43,143 bases of DNA, from NCBI GenBank assembly GCA_036677425.1, contig JARFVT010000008.1:1-43143 (forward strand), in the 5' to 3' direction. The position numbers were made by a program, and so were the translations under genes. The notes under the pieces were generated by a model. That model did no database searches. It was not told where the DNA came from and saw only the letters and a program-made list of their open reading frames with translations. The stretch comes from JARFVT01 sp036677425. GTDB lineage: Bacteria > Pseudomonadota > Alphaproteobacteria > UBA8366 > Aestuariispiraceae. Positions 1 to 9,001 of this stretch are shown here, one piece after another; position 1 is the stretch's first letter; each line of letters starts with the position of its first letter.

Positions 1-43
1 CCTCTACATAATTTTTAGTGTTATTTATACGCTAACTTGATAG

Positions 44-844
44 CTATTTTGCTATTTCGCTTAGCGCTAATTGAAGTTTTACTGATAGAAATTGAGCCAC
101 TCTTTCTTGCCCAGCTGTATCAGTGATTAAATCATTTTTTATTTCGATCATTGTATTTTGAAGGCCTTTTGAAACTGCATGTTCAGCTAAAGTATGCGTA
201 ACGCCATCTTCCGCGCTATACGGTTCGTTCAAACTAGTGATATACCCATCTTCAACACAGCAATTACCAAACAAAGATTCAGACAATGTTGGATTTTGAT
301 CATGAATAATACCAACATCTACTTCGCGTTTCTTGCCAAAATAAATTGGGGTAAAGGAATGAATAGTCACGATAACTGGCTGACGCCCAACTTCAATTCT
401 TTCAACCAACAGGTCATTAAGCGCATTATAATAAGGCATATAAAATTCTATAACGCGTGCGGAATGCTCGCTAGCAGACATATTCATGTTTCCAGGAATA
501 TCGTAGATTTCACTTTTGCAGGGCATAGCATCTGGAGATATTGGCGGGCGATTACAGTCATAAATTAGTCTAGAAAATGTTGGGTACACTAACGATGCAT
601 CTAATGTTGATGAAATCAATTTTGCCACTGCCAGCGCCCCGGGATCCCACGCAACATGGCTGGCTATTACGTCCAGTGCCACACCAAGGTTTTCTTTATC
701 GGCAGGCATATAATTAGAGGCATGCTCACAAACCAAGATAACATCGCTTGACGCATTCACATTAACGATATCAAAAACTTTTTTCTGCCCACAAGAGCCT
801 CTTTGCATGGCTCTCGTATTATCAATTGCTTCAGTTTTCATCAC
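44..844 (-). CDS. N-formylglutamate amidohydrolase family protein
   Basis: Predicted cytoplasmic hydrolase of the N-formylglutamate amidohydrolase (FGase) family, which splits N-formylglutamate into glutamate and formate. Family motifs appear in order: CEHASNYMP (about residue 39), HVAWDPGA, YDCNRPP, VTIHSFTPIYFG and IEIKNDLI near the C-terminus. The 266-residue length fits the family. The ATG at 841 is the likelier start: AAGGG precedes it, and the open frame begins three bases earlier with GTG. It is the last gene of the ABC-transporter operon, 59 bases after the permease, so its substrate may come from the imported compound rather than from histidine degradation. That link is inference. 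Confidence 0.9.
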   Translation of the reverse strand: MMKTEAIDNTRAMQRGSCGQKKVFDIVNVNASSDVILVCEHASNYMPADKENLGVALDVIASHVAWDPGALAVAKLISSTLDASLVYPTFSRLIYDCNRPPISPDAMPCKSEIYDIPGNMNMSASEHSARVIEFYMPYYNALNDLLVERIEVGRQPVIVTIHSFTPIYFGKKREVDVGIIHDQNPTLSESLFGNCCVEDGYITSLNEPYSAEDGVTHTLAEHAVSKGLQNTMIEIKNDLITDTAGQERVAQFLSVKLQLALSEIAK

Positions 845-903
845 TTGGCCCTTAGTTCGTAATTACGTTTCGAAGTATATTTTTTATGTCGCTAATCCTA
901 ATG

Positions 904-2895
904 TTAATTGCGTCGAGTCTTTTTTGCGGCAGCATTTATAAGGCGATCAACGATAATAGCTATGAAGGCGACAGAAAGTCCTGCAACTAGACCTCTTCCT
1001 GTATCCGCCTTGGTAAGAGAAATATAAACTTCTTGCCCAAGATCACGCGTACCAACCAAGGCCGTGATAACCAACATAGATAAAGCCAACATCACGGTTT
1101 GGTTGAGCCCCAACATTATTTCAGGCAGTGCGAGCGGCAATTTTATTTTCCATAATAGTTGCCTTTTAGTGCAGCCCGAAACCACACCTGCTTCTATCAA
1201 TGCTGGATCAATTTGGCGCAACCCATGAGTTGTGTAGCGAGCCGCAGGTGCTAATGCATATAATATAACAGCTATCATCGCCGCGAAATCACCAACTCGG
1301 AATAACATCACAACAGGTATTAAATAAACAAAACTTGGGAGCGTTTGAAGAGTGTCAATAAACCCTTGAACTATACGATTCGCCCAATCATTTTCAGAGG
1401 CCAAAATACCAAGTAAAACACCAAAAAATCCAGCAATACAAACAGACACACCGCATAAATAAACTGTAATCATTGCTTTTTCCCATTGTCCAGTTATGAC
1501 AATGAAAAGGCTAAGTATAAGACATAATAACGAAAGGCGTAGGCCGCCTAATTGCCAACCGGCAAATGTCAATAAAAGACAAACCCAACCCCAAGGCATG
1601 CCAAGTAAAAACCGTTTTACAGGCATCATAAAATTAACCAGCATAAAGGTCTTCACTGCGTCAAATTGATCAAAATAATTAACGTTCAAAAACCGTATAG
1701 ATTCTTCCCAAAAATCAGCCGTGGTTAACACCCATGCATCAGGGTAAGATTGAATGTAATCTAGTTTTGAGCCAACTAAGCTCGCTGAAAAAATAGCAGC
1801 TAAACTCGTCAAAGACCAAATATGACGCTTTATGAAGTTTTTATCTTCATCATGCGCCATGCGATGAAAGCGAATAGCATATGCTTGACTTAATCTATCC
1901 AATGCCAAAGCCAAGGCTACTATGGCTAAGCCCGCTTCAAGCCCTGCGCCAATATCCAAACGTCGTAAAGATGCAAGCACATCGTAACCCAAGCCTCCTG
2001 CCCCAATCATTGATGCGATTATAACCATATTCAAAGACAACATAATAACCTGATTTACCCCAACCATAAGGCCCGGCATTGCATTGGGAACTAAAATTTT
2101 CCAAATAATTTGGCGGCGAGTGCAACCAGTCATATAACCAAAATCTAAAATTTCACTAGGCACATTATGCAAAGCGTGAATCGTAACCCGAACCATTGGC
2201 GGCATGGCGTAAATAATTGTCGCTATCATCGCTGCTACAGGGCCAAAGCCAAAAAGAAATAAAATTGGTACGAGATAGGCAAAAATCGGCACTGTCTGCA
2301 TAAGGTCTAATAGGGGAGAAAGGACTTTTTCAAATTTCTCCCATCTATAGCTAGCAATTCCAAGAAAAACCCCGCCTAAAACCCCAAAAGGAACGGCAAT
2401 AACAATTGAAGATAAAGTAACCATCGCGCTTGTCCATTGACCAAATACGGCCAGATATAAAAAACAAGTACCCGCAAATAGTGCTAAACTCCAGCTACGC
2501 GCATAATGACCGATTGCAACAATAACAATGATAACAGCCAACCAACTTATTGGCGGGAATAGCTGAACGGCATGGCTACCGACACCATCCATATATCCCG
2601 TAGCAAAAAAATTAGTGGCAAAAGTTAGTGGAATTTCAAGCCCCCATGCGATAGCACGCGTTAACTCCTTAAATGTAAAAAATCCAAATGTTGCGTCGTT
2701 AATCAACCAATCCATAAAAGATCCAACATAGGATTTTATTGGCAAAATCCATCCTCTAGGATATTTCATAATCCAATTAACATCGAGAGATTTTGACCAC
2801 ATTTTTGCATAATTAGCTAAAACCAGAGATACCACAAATATGATCAACCATATATATTTAGTTAGGGACAAAAGACGGCGATTAGAATTATTCAT
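904..2895 (-). CDS. Glycine betaine/choline-type ABC transporter permease, two fused permease domains
   Basis: Inner-membrane permease of a betaine/choline-type importer (ProW-like). Two complete binding-protein-dependent permease modules are fused in one chain. Each has an EAA-type loop beginning with Gly-Cys-Thr-(R/K)-R-Q (GCTRRQIIWKI and GCTKRQLLWKI), preceded by conserved YAMPP/YALAP segments. Most family members carry one module of about 280-350 residues, so a homodimer may be replaced by a single polypeptide. I chose the ATG at 2895, four bases after the ATPase stop, because TGAGG lies at ribosome-binding distance. The open frame extends 11 codons further upstream into the ATPase gene. 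Confidence 0.9.
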   Translation of the reverse strand: MNNSNRRLLSLTKYIWLIIFVVSLVLANYAKMWSKSLDVNWIMKYPRGWILPIKSYVGSFMDWLINDATFGFFTFKELTRAIAWGLEIPLTFATNFFATGYMDGVGSHAVQLFPPISWLAVIIVIVAIGHYARSWSLALFAGTCFLYLAVFGQWTSAMVTLSSIVIAVPFGVLGGVFLGIASYRWEKFEKVLSPLLDLMQTVPIFAYLVPILFLFGFGPVAAMIATIIYAMPPMVRVTIHALHNVPSEILDFGYMTGCTRRQIIWKILVPNAMPGLMVGVNQVIMLSLNMVIIASMIGAGGLGYDVLASLRRLDIGAGLEAGLAIVALALALDRLSQAYAIRFHRMAHDEDKNFIKRHIWSLTSLAAIFSASLVGSKLDYIQSYPDAWVLTTADFWEESIRFLNVNYFDQFDAVKTFMLVNFMMPVKRFLLGMPWGWVCLLLTFAGWQLGGLRLSLLCLILSLFIVITGQWEKAMITVYLCGVSVCIAGFFGVLLGILASENDWANRIVQGFIDTLQTLPSFVYLIPVVMLFRVGDFAAMIAVILYALAPAARYTTHGLRQIDPALIEAGVVSGCTKRQLLWKIKLPLALPEIMLGLNQTVMLALSMLVITALVGTRDLGQEVYISLTKADTGRGLVAGLSVAFIAIIVDRLINAAAKKTRRN

Positions 2896-2899
2896 CTGC

Positions 2900-3928
2900 C
2901 TAGACCTCAACTGACAGCAATACATCAATTACTGCTCGTTTGTTTATGCTGCCAACAATTTCATCTTTTTCATCGACGACATAAAATGGATGATCGGCAG
3001 CTTCGACGGTCGCAGCAATACTGGCGATCAAATCAACCGCAGAGACAGACCCTGCATATTCTTGGTTTGGGTCATGCGCCCCCATAACAGAGCGAACAGT
3101 TAGCACCTTCGATTTTAAAACATGATTTGTGAAGTCTTCTACATATTTTGTTGCGGGATTGATTACTAGTTCTTCAGGTGTCCCAACCTGAACCATTAAC
3201 CCGTCTTTCATGATTGCTATGCGATCAGCAAGCCTGATTGCTTCGTCAAAATCATGCGTAATGAACACAATTGTTTTGTGTAGCACACTTTGTAACCGCA
3301 AAAACTCATCTTGCATTTCCCTGCGAATAAGTGGGTCCAAAGCACTAAAGGGCTCATCAAGAAACCATAGTTCTGGCTCTACTGCTAAGCTTCGCGCGAT
3401 ACCTACACGTTGCTGCTGACCACCAGATAATTCACTGGGATAATAGTTTTCACGCCCAGCAAGCCCAACAAGTTCTATAACCTTTCTCGCCTGAGCATCA
3501 CGTTCTTTACGTGAGATACCTTGCACTTCCAGTGGGAAAGCTACGTTTCCAAGCACCGTAAGATGTGGAAGCAGTGCAAAATGTTGAAATACCATTCCCA
3601 TTTTATGGCGGCGAATTTCAATCATTTCTTTTTCAGACGCTTTCAATAAATCCCTTCCATCGAATATAAGTTCACCAGATGTTGGTTCTACTAAGCGCGA
3701 CAACAATCGAACTAGAGTGGATTTTCCAGATCCCGATAGCCCCATAATTACAAATATCTCACCGTCTAAGATTTCAATGTTTGCATCTCGAACAGCAGGC
3801 ACAAGACCAGCATCTGTAAATTTGGAAAAATCCACATCGCCGCCATTTAATTCCAAAAATGAATTAGCATTTTCACCATAAATTTTCCAAATATTATGAC
3901 ATGCAATTTTTATGGATTTCGCGCTCAT
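2900..3928 (-). CDS. Glycine betaine/choline-type ABC transporter ATP-binding protein (ProV/OpuAA-like)
   Basis: Cytoplasmic ATPase driving the importer. Visible motifs: Walker A GLSGSGKST (about residue 63), signature LSGGQQQR, Walker B LWFLDEPFSALDP, and the switch histidine in FITHDFDEA. The N-terminal 50 residues before the ABC core and a C-terminal extension of about 80 residues resembling a CBS-type sensor match ProV/OpuAA ATPases. The last part (VDEKDEIVGSINKRAVIDVLL) looks like a single CBS half-repeat. It is followed closely by the permease gene and preceded by a terminator hairpin that separates it from the binding-protein gene. Confidence 0.92.
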   Translation of the reverse strand: MSAKSIKIACHNIWKIYGENANSFLELNGGDVDFSKFTDAGLVPAVRDANIEILDGEIFVIMGLSGSGKSTLVRLLSRLVEPTSGELIFDGRDLLKASEKEMIEIRRHKMGMVFQHFALLPHLTVLGNVAFPLEVQGISRKERDAQARKVIELVGLAGRENYYPSELSGGQQQRVGIARSLAVEPELWFLDEPFSALDPLIRREMQDEFLRLQSVLHKTIVFITHDFDEAIRLADRIAIMKDGLMVQVGTPEELVINPATKYVEDFTNHVLKSKVLTVRSVMGAHDPNQEYAGSVSAVDLIASIAATVEAADHPFYVVDEKDEIVGSINKRAVIDVLLSVEV

Positions 3929-3962
3929 AGCTCATTTCCCGATTACAAACAAAATTAAAAAA

Positions 3963-3984
3963 TGAGGGGTACCTTAACCCCTCA
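3963..3984 (-). terminator. Intercistronic rho-independent terminator between binding protein and ATPase genes
   Basis: An 8-bp perfect stem (TGAGGGGT / ACCCCTCA) closes a 6-base loop. Read on the minus strand it is followed directly by TT, TTTTTT and AATTTTG, a canonical U-tract. It lies 23 bases after the binding-protein stop and 34 bases before the ATPase start. It would let the binding protein be expressed in excess, with partial read-through supplying ATPase, permease and hydrolase. No separate ATPase promoter is obvious. Confidence 0.8.
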
Positions 3985-4006
3985 ACTAGGGTGTCAAGGG
4001 CAATTA

Positions 4007-4966
4007 CTAATTAAGCCAGCCTTTCCAGCGACCTTCATTGTTTGCCATCCAATCAGCAACAACAGCGTCTAAATCTTTACCATCTAAATCAGTTGCAACA
4101 ATTAGGGCAGACATCTCATCGCTGGAAATGTTGAATTTCTGAATAGCACTATGTGCCTTTGGCCATTTCTTCTCTAAACCGGCCCAAGCCACTTTCCAGA
4201 TAGGACCTGTGGGCTTCCCGCAATCAAATGCTAAGCTTGGGTTTAAGCCAGAGCTTGCATCCTGATAGCATTCGGCAGAATATTCAGGAAACTCAACCCA
4301 TTCACCATCAAACTCAAAGGGTGCCCAATGGGGCGAATAGACCCACAACAAGATAGGTGCTTTACGTTGATAGGCAGATTCCAACTCTGCAAATAAGGCA
4401 GCATCAGTGCCTGCATGTACTACTTCATAGTCAAGATTTAACGCCTCTACACGCTCATCATCAAAGCCGCCCCAAGTCACAGGCGCCCCAAGGTAACGGC
4501 CTTTTGGCGCAGTTTCTGCTGTTGAAAAAACTTCAGCGCAATCATTTAGCGCTTCCCAGTTGGGTAAACCTGGACACAATTCTTTCATATAAGAAGGATA
4601 CCACCACTCCTCAATTGCCTGCATACCGGTTTCGCCCAGATTAACTACTTTACCTGAAGCCATAGCTTCGTCTAGAGCTTCGCGCCCAGTTGTCTCCCAA
4701 ATCTCCATCGCTACGTGCAAATCACCTGTTTTCAAACCAGCGAATTGGGCGATGTAGTCCGCTTGAACATACTGAATGTTAAACCCATCTTCTTTTAATA
4801 CTTCACCCATTATTTTGGTTGTGAGCAGTTGCCCCGTCCAATCATGTAACGTCATCTTTATCGGATCAGTCGAATCAGCAGCAGCTATTGGCACCACTAA
4901 CATACCAAGACCCATCAATGCGCTAAAACCCGCTGCAATAGTTGTATTTTTCTTTTTCCCAAACAT
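4007..4966 (-). CDS. ABC transporter substrate-binding protein, OpuAC/ProX type (betaine/choline-like)
   Basis: Secreted periplasmic receptor of the importer. A signal peptide covers about residues 1-30: KKKN, a hydrophobic core ALMGLGMLVVPIA, and cleavage after AAA. The mature part has OpuAC-family features: DWTGQLLTTKIMGEVL, an acidic DLHVAMEIWETTG segment and several Trp/Tyr residues (WWYPSY, WVYSPHWAPF) of the type that form the aromatic cage for quaternary amines. The exact ligand cannot be read from sequence. AAGGTGG upstream supports the ATG. It is the first gene of the operon, divergent from the DeoR regulator, with a terminator after its stop. Confidence 0.9.
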   Translation of the reverse strand: MFGKKKNTTIAAGFSALMGLGMLVVPIAAADSTDPIKMTLHDWTGQLLTTKIMGEVLKEDGFNIQYVQADYIAQFAGLKTGDLHVAMEIWETTGREALDEAMASGKVVNLGETGMQAIEEWWYPSYMKELCPGLPNWEALNDCAEVFSTAETAPKGRYLGAPVTWGGFDDERVEALNLDYEVVHAGTDAALFAELESAYQRKAPILLWVYSPHWAPFEFDGEWVEFPEYSAECYQDASSGLNPSLAFDCGKPTGPIWKVAWAGLEKKWPKAHSAIQKFNISSDEMSALIVATDLDGKDLDAVVADWMANNEGRWKGWLN

Positions 4967-5170
4967 TTATACCACCTTTCCATTTTTGACAAAACTTAAT
5001 TACTCGTATATAACGACACAAAATTAGCACAAATCAACACATAGTCAACAAATTATGGTGGTAAAATATAATTATGTGTTGTTTTAATAAAGTTTTAATT
5101 GCTGAAATATATCCAAAACGTTATTTTAAAATAAGGAAACCAATTAGTTGACCTGCAAATAAACGTTTCA

Positions 5171-5292
5171 TTCGATGTCAAGAATTGTCTTAAAGATTAT
5201 GAGTTTACGCATCAGAAGTTCATTTCGATCATTTTTGTTGAAAATTGAAGATACTATAATCATATTGTATCAGTGGTTGCCGTTTTCGATCA
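5171..5292 (+). promoter_or_regulatory. Divergent regulatory region with repeated TTTCGATCA sites around a TATAAT box
   Basis: The 380-base spacer 4967-5346 between the divergent binding-protein and DeoR genes contains two identical TTTCGATCA repeats (5223-5231 and 5284-5292) and a third TTCGAT at 5171-5176. A perfect TATAAT at 5255-5260 lies between the two full repeats. No good -35 lies at the usual spacing. GlpR-type DeoR regulators are known to bind sites with a TTCG core, so these repeats are candidate operators for the adjacent DeoR protein. Operator function is inferred. Nothing else was recognised in the spacer. Confidence 0.4.
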
Positions 5293-5346
5293 GGTAATAA
5301 TCGTAATCGTCATGATTTAATTATGTTGTAAAAAGAGGGCACAATA

Positions 5347-6105
5347 ATGCATGCGTCTAAAAGAGAAAGCCAAATTTTAAATACTGTGCGCTTACGCGGT
5401 TCAGTGACGACTGGCGAATTAGCAGAAATGCTAAACGTGACAGATCAAACGATCAGGCGTAGCGTGATCCCTTTAGTGGAGCAAGGGCTGGTCAAAAAGG
5501 TTCACGGTGCCATTGTGGCCCCAGATCGTCTTTTGGAAGCACCTTTCCACCGCCGGATGCATGACAAACAAGAAGAGAAGCAGCGGATCGCTCAAAAAAC
5601 AGCTGAACTAATTAATGACGGCGATTCGATCATGTTTGACGCAGGCTCAACGACAACATATATCGCTCAGGCACTCCAAGATAAACATGATTTAACCGTC
5701 ATAACTAATTCTGTCCAAATTGCTAGCATTTTAGTACTCAACCCTAGTAACAAAGTATTTATGGCTGGCATGGAATTGCGTAGTCATGATGCAGCAGCAT
5801 TTGGAACACGAGCCCTAAAAGTATTTAATCAATTTGATGTTCAATATGCTATATTATCAGTTGCAGCACTTCATCATGAGCGAGGTTTGATGGCCCAAAC
5901 ACCCTACGAGGCGGAATTGTTGCGGGTACTCATTAGTAGAGCGGACCACACAATTGTAGCCGCTGACAACTCTAAGTTTGAAAGAAAAGCACTAGTCGAA
6001 ACTTGCGGCTTTAATGAAATTAAAACCCTCGTAACTAACACAAAGCCATCACTTGAACTCACCGAAACTTTAGCTGCAAACAATGTTTCAGTTTTAATTG
6101 CCTAA
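5347..6105 (+). CDS. DeoR/GlpR family transcriptional regulator
   Basis: Cytoplasmic DNA-binding regulator. The N-terminal winged helix-turn-helix spans about residues 1-60 (RESQILNTVRLRGSVTTGEL, then NVTDQTIRRSV as recognition helix). The rest is the sugar-phosphate-isomerase-like sensor domain typical of the family, with the segment MFDAGSTTTYIAQAL and the conserved C-terminal ADNSKFERKAL. The 252 residues match the usual size. AGAGGG precedes the ATG. Its divergent position suggests that it controls the betaine-type transporter operon and itself through the TTTCGATCA repeats. Family members usually sense a phosphorylated small molecule, and the effector here is unknown. Confidence 0.92.
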   Translation: MHASKRESQILNTVRLRGSVTTGELAEMLNVTDQTIRRSVIPLVEQGLVKKVHGAIVAPDRLLEAPFHRRMHDKQEEKQRIAQKTAELINDGDSIMFDAGSTTTYIAQALQDKHDLTVITNSVQIASILVLNPSNKVFMAGMELRSHDAAAFGTRALKVFNQFDVQYAILSVAALHHERGLMAQTPYEAELLRVLISRADHTIVAADNSKFERKALVETCGFNEIKTLVTNTKPSLELTETLAANNVSVLIA

Positions 6106-6611
6106 ACATAGCGCAAAAAAATACGTACTATGATGTGGCTACCCTATTTTAGGACAAGTATGTTAAAATAAATCTTAGTCTTAAGGAGGCACTAGCCATT
6201 AGTTACCCTATTTATTATTTTACGCAAATACGTCGTCTTGATATATTGCTTCGCTTAGGCTCATGAACCATTAATTTGATCCGTTCTGCGGAGACAATAT
6301 TTTTAGAAAAGGCGCGGTAAACCGTCTAATTTTCAAGTCTTTGCGCTTGTTTTCTTGTATCTACAAGCTTACTGATAAACAGAATTGCATCAAATTAATG
6401 GCTCTTGAGCCTAGTTCTATTTGCAACTGCTTAAATATTAATTCTTTCATCATATCCTCCTTGAAATTCAGGAGGCCTTATGACCCAAGACATGCGTTAA
6501 CTATGCACCTGCAATCATCAAGAGGTTTATCGGCTAAGCGTGATATGAATCAACCAATCATGCAATTTTTGATAATACCCCTTTTACGATTCATAAAATC
6601 ATCTCAAAATT
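6106..6611. other. Gene-poor stretch, possible degenerate mobile-element relic
   Basis: About 500 bases with no convincing gene. From about 6131 the plus strand reads TGATGTGGCTACCC followed by TATTTTAGGACA, which resembles some IS3-family ends as I remember them, but no transposase is readable. A minus-strand frame starting near 6454 behind AAGGAGG encodes about 30 residues before a stop, and a short AGGAGG-led plus-strand frame starts at 6480. None is long enough to call. The clearest structure is the inverted repeat listed separately. Confidence 0.35.
6256..6413. repeat. Imperfect inverted repeat, 25-bp arms about 108 bases apart
   Basis: Arms 6256-6280 and 6389-6413 are reverse complements with about three mismatches. 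Each contains ATCAAATTAATGG and a GAGCC end. Between them are 108 bases with a little further pairing (TTCTG). This could form a long hairpin RNA on either strand or be a small non-autonomous element. No target duplication was identified. Confidence 0.55.
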
Positions 6612-7025
6612 CTATGAATTGAGTACTTTTTGGCATGTTTTCGCCATTTCAAATATTTTTTCTGTAGGCACTTGTGTGCCACCCCACATTGTTTGTATAG
6701 AACGAATTTGAATTAACGTCGATACGTCTATTTGTTCAAAGCCAATGCTATAATTATAAACACCATTGCCAGATCCCAGTAACGTTCGAAACTCAGCAAT
6801 AACGAACCACGTTTTTCTTATTGGGTCATAGCTATGATGGAAAATTTGCCCATTTATTTCCTTCAATAGTTCCCAAGTGCAAGATGATAAACTTTCTGCT
6901 TGGATATCGCCTAGCGTAAGCGAAGCATCAACTTCCATGACTTTAACTTCTTTGTATGAAGCACAGCCACTTACTAAAATAATAAGAATGTAATAGATAG
7001 TAAAATATTTGACTAATTTATTCAA
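6612..7025 (-). CDS. Small putative lipoprotein of unknown function
   Basis: 137-residue predicted lipoprotein. The N-terminus has Lys residues, a hydrophobic stretch (YFTIYYILIILVSG) and a lipobox VSGC with Cys at about residue 21. The mature part has no motif I recognise. It contains three later Cys residues (SSCTWEL, KTCQKV and others) and short Trp/Tyr patches (HHSYDPIRKTWFVIAEF). The start is TTG at 7025: TAGGAG lies 8 bases upstream and no ATG fits, so a rare start codon with a strong ribosome site is likely. It stands alone with no operon partner, and its envelope role is unknown. Confidence 0.7.
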   Translation of the reverse strand: MNKLVKYFTIYYILIILVSGCASYKEVKVMEVDASLTLGDIQAESLSSCTWELLKEINGQIFHHSYDPIRKTWFVIAEFRTLLGSGNGVYNYSIGFEQIDVSTLIQIRSIQTMWGGTQVPTEKIFEMAKTCQKVLNS

Positions 7026-7175
7026 TTTTTTGCTCCTACATTTTTCTACTTATACGTCTAATACATTTTAATAATTAACACATGCATAAATAAAATTGTG
7101 CAATAAATCATGGGTCTTGTCCAGATAATCTGTTTCTAAATCACCCCCAGCCCAATAATTTATTTTTTGATCTTA

Positions 7176-8274
7176 TTATAGCGATTTAGAGTAGGGCAAA
7201 GATTTGATATAATTTTCCATAAACTTCCAATCTGGCAGGTTATTTTTTACTGGTAGCTTTATACTTATTTCTTTCATTCTTGTTTGGCTACATTTCCTAC
7301 CATAACCATATCTATATTGCTCTAAATTAAGTATTGTTGTTAAAAACATTGCGATATATTTATTCATTTTAAAATTTGGAATAAGCTTTTCCACATGGTC
7401 GCTTGCCGAAAAATCATCTTTTTGATATGAGCAGTAACCCAATACGGCGCTGTCAACAGTCAAGCAATTCCCATTCTCTGTATAAAAATCATAAAAGCCA
7501 CCCACTGCGTTATTTGTTGCTTGTGTTGTTACAAAGGGGTGTTCGCCGTAACCGTAACCTTTCAAATCTATTAAAGATGTTGTTTTGCTGCCAGTAATTG
7601 TAAATAAGTTAGCTAGTTCTAGATATTGCCAATCATTAACTTTTAAACTAATATTAGTATTTAAATATTTAACATTTGATACTTTATCAGTTAGTTTATT
7701 TAAAAAAATAAATGATAAATACACTAACATGGTGTCAATAAAATAATCATTTTTTAATTTTCTATAGTCTGTCTTCATATAAGATTCAGCACACCACTCA
7801 TTTTTAGCATTAATTTTTTTTAACTACGCTAAGCCCTTCTGTAGATGTATTATTTATATATAAATCCAACCAATTATTTTTAATTTCTAGCCATTTTTGA
7901 TTATAATCAAACCTGCCTTTTGCTTTCCTTTTTATAAAACCGTCATTCTTAAAATACCCAAAAAATGTATTTTTTCGTACAGAATGGCATATATGAGCCT
8001 CAAAAACCATGATACAAGTATTTGTCCCCACTTTGGAATTATGAAATAATTCGTCTGGCATAGAGAACACAGCCTTTAAAGTATGCTTAGATAGCAACTT
8101 TTCTTTTAATCGTAATCTTTCCCCAGATTGAGCCAAGGCACAGCTCATAGGAACAATCGCAATGCATCGTCCATGTTTTTCTAAACAATCTAAACTATTT
8201 AGTATAAATTCAAGTTCTTCTATATCATCTGAATTTGATTTATAAGGAGGATTTAAATTACATTGGTATTTTCT
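7176..8274 (-). pseudogene. Truncated, frameshifted N6-adenine methylase/specificity (M-S) protein of a restriction-modification system
   Basis: Remains of a restriction-modification protein. The 5' part, open from about 8274, contains the catalytic NPPY motif of amino-DNA methyltransferases (codons at 8242-8253), then CIAIVPMSCALAQSGERLRLK and VGTNTCIMVFEAH, typical of N-6 DNA methylases. The frame breaks at a T8 run (7814-7821, plus strand) and resumes as a specificity-type region (about 7176-7778) with paired aromatic/Gly segments (LIDLKGYGYGEHPFVTT, YRYGYGRKCSQTRMKEISIKLP). SAM-binding motif I and everything N-terminal are missing. The gene ends at a stop where the neighbouring permease gene begins, so no active methylase is expected. 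Confidence 0.75.
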
Positions 8275-8277
8275 TTA

Positions 8278-8802
8278 ATGGATTTTATTATTTTACATCT
8301 TGGGCTTGATTTAACCGCCATTGTCTTTGCGGTTATTATCTTAGCTATCGCGGGCTTCATTCGCGGCTATAGCGGCTTTGGATTTTCGGCAATTACCGCG
8401 ACCTCATTATCGTTATTCTTACTGCCAAAAGAAATTATACCGATTATATTATTTTTGAAGATTTTAGCCAGCATCCATATGTTGGCAAAATCTTGGCAGC
8501 AGATTAATTGTGTTATTTTTAATCGCAATTACAGCCGAAGCAGCAATATTACGGGCAACCATGACATCTTATTTCCTGTTTAGCGAATTTATCGCCATTG
8601 GGGCTTTTTATTTTACTAATCAACTAAATATGCAAATTTTTGGCGCGTCGCTTTATTCGCCCTGCCAATGTTGATTGGGGCACAGCTTGGCAGCCGATAT
8701 TTCCATAATCAAAATCCTGAAAATTTTAAACGGCTTGCCTTATCACTGTTAAGTATATTAGCCATATCTGGATTATTAAAAATACTATTATTTAATAGTT
8801 AG
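8278..8802 (+). pseudogene. TSUP (sulfite exporter TauE/SafE) family permease, internally deleted and frameshifted
   Basis: Remnant of an integral membrane permease of the TSUP/TauE-SafE family. The first frame gives hydrophobic helices and the family-like FIRGYSGFGFSAITATSLSL. After SWQQIN (about 8506) the reading moves to another frame that continues as AAILRATMTSYFLFSEFIA, then shifts again to give LPMLIGAQLGSRYF, another TSUP hallmark, ending at TAG 8800-8802. Around 40-60 residues expected in the middle are absent, and total length is roughly 175 codons against about 250. The start is ATG 8278. The upstream AAGGAGG at 8244-8250 is the complement of the methylase NPPY codons, so it may be coincidental. 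Confidence 0.75.
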
Positions 8803-9001
8803 AGTATTAATTTCATCAATCAAAGGCTGCATTTGACAAAGATATTATTATAATATATCAAATATTTGAATCTTATATATATCCCTTTAGGCTATTGGCC
8901 GTCTGACCTGATACTAAGCCGCTTTTTTTGCGGATAAGGGGAAATGCGCCTTGGTTAAACTCCACATTAATTAAAATTATATTTTAACCACAGGTAAAAT
9001 T

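Noticed and set aside
194..568. 124-codon plus-strand ORF
   Set aside because: Lies wholly inside and antisense to the FGase gene, which has clear family motifs. No ribosome site or recognisable protein.
6341..6622. 93-codon plus-strand ORF in the gap after the DeoR gene
   Set aside because: Composition and content look random, it has no ribosome site, and it crosses the inverted repeat. I treat it as non-coding.
8833..8861. TTGACA followed by TATAAT upstream of the methyltransferase
   Set aside because: The two boxes are only 10 bases apart, and at 17 bases the -10 is poor. Not good enough for a promoter call, although the gene probably starts nearby.
8885..9001. Possible SAM-sensing leader before the methyltransferase (short GC hairpin and GGTTAAA/TTTAACC pairing)
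   Set aside because: It does not match any riboswitch consensus I can recall, and the pairings are short and AT-rich.
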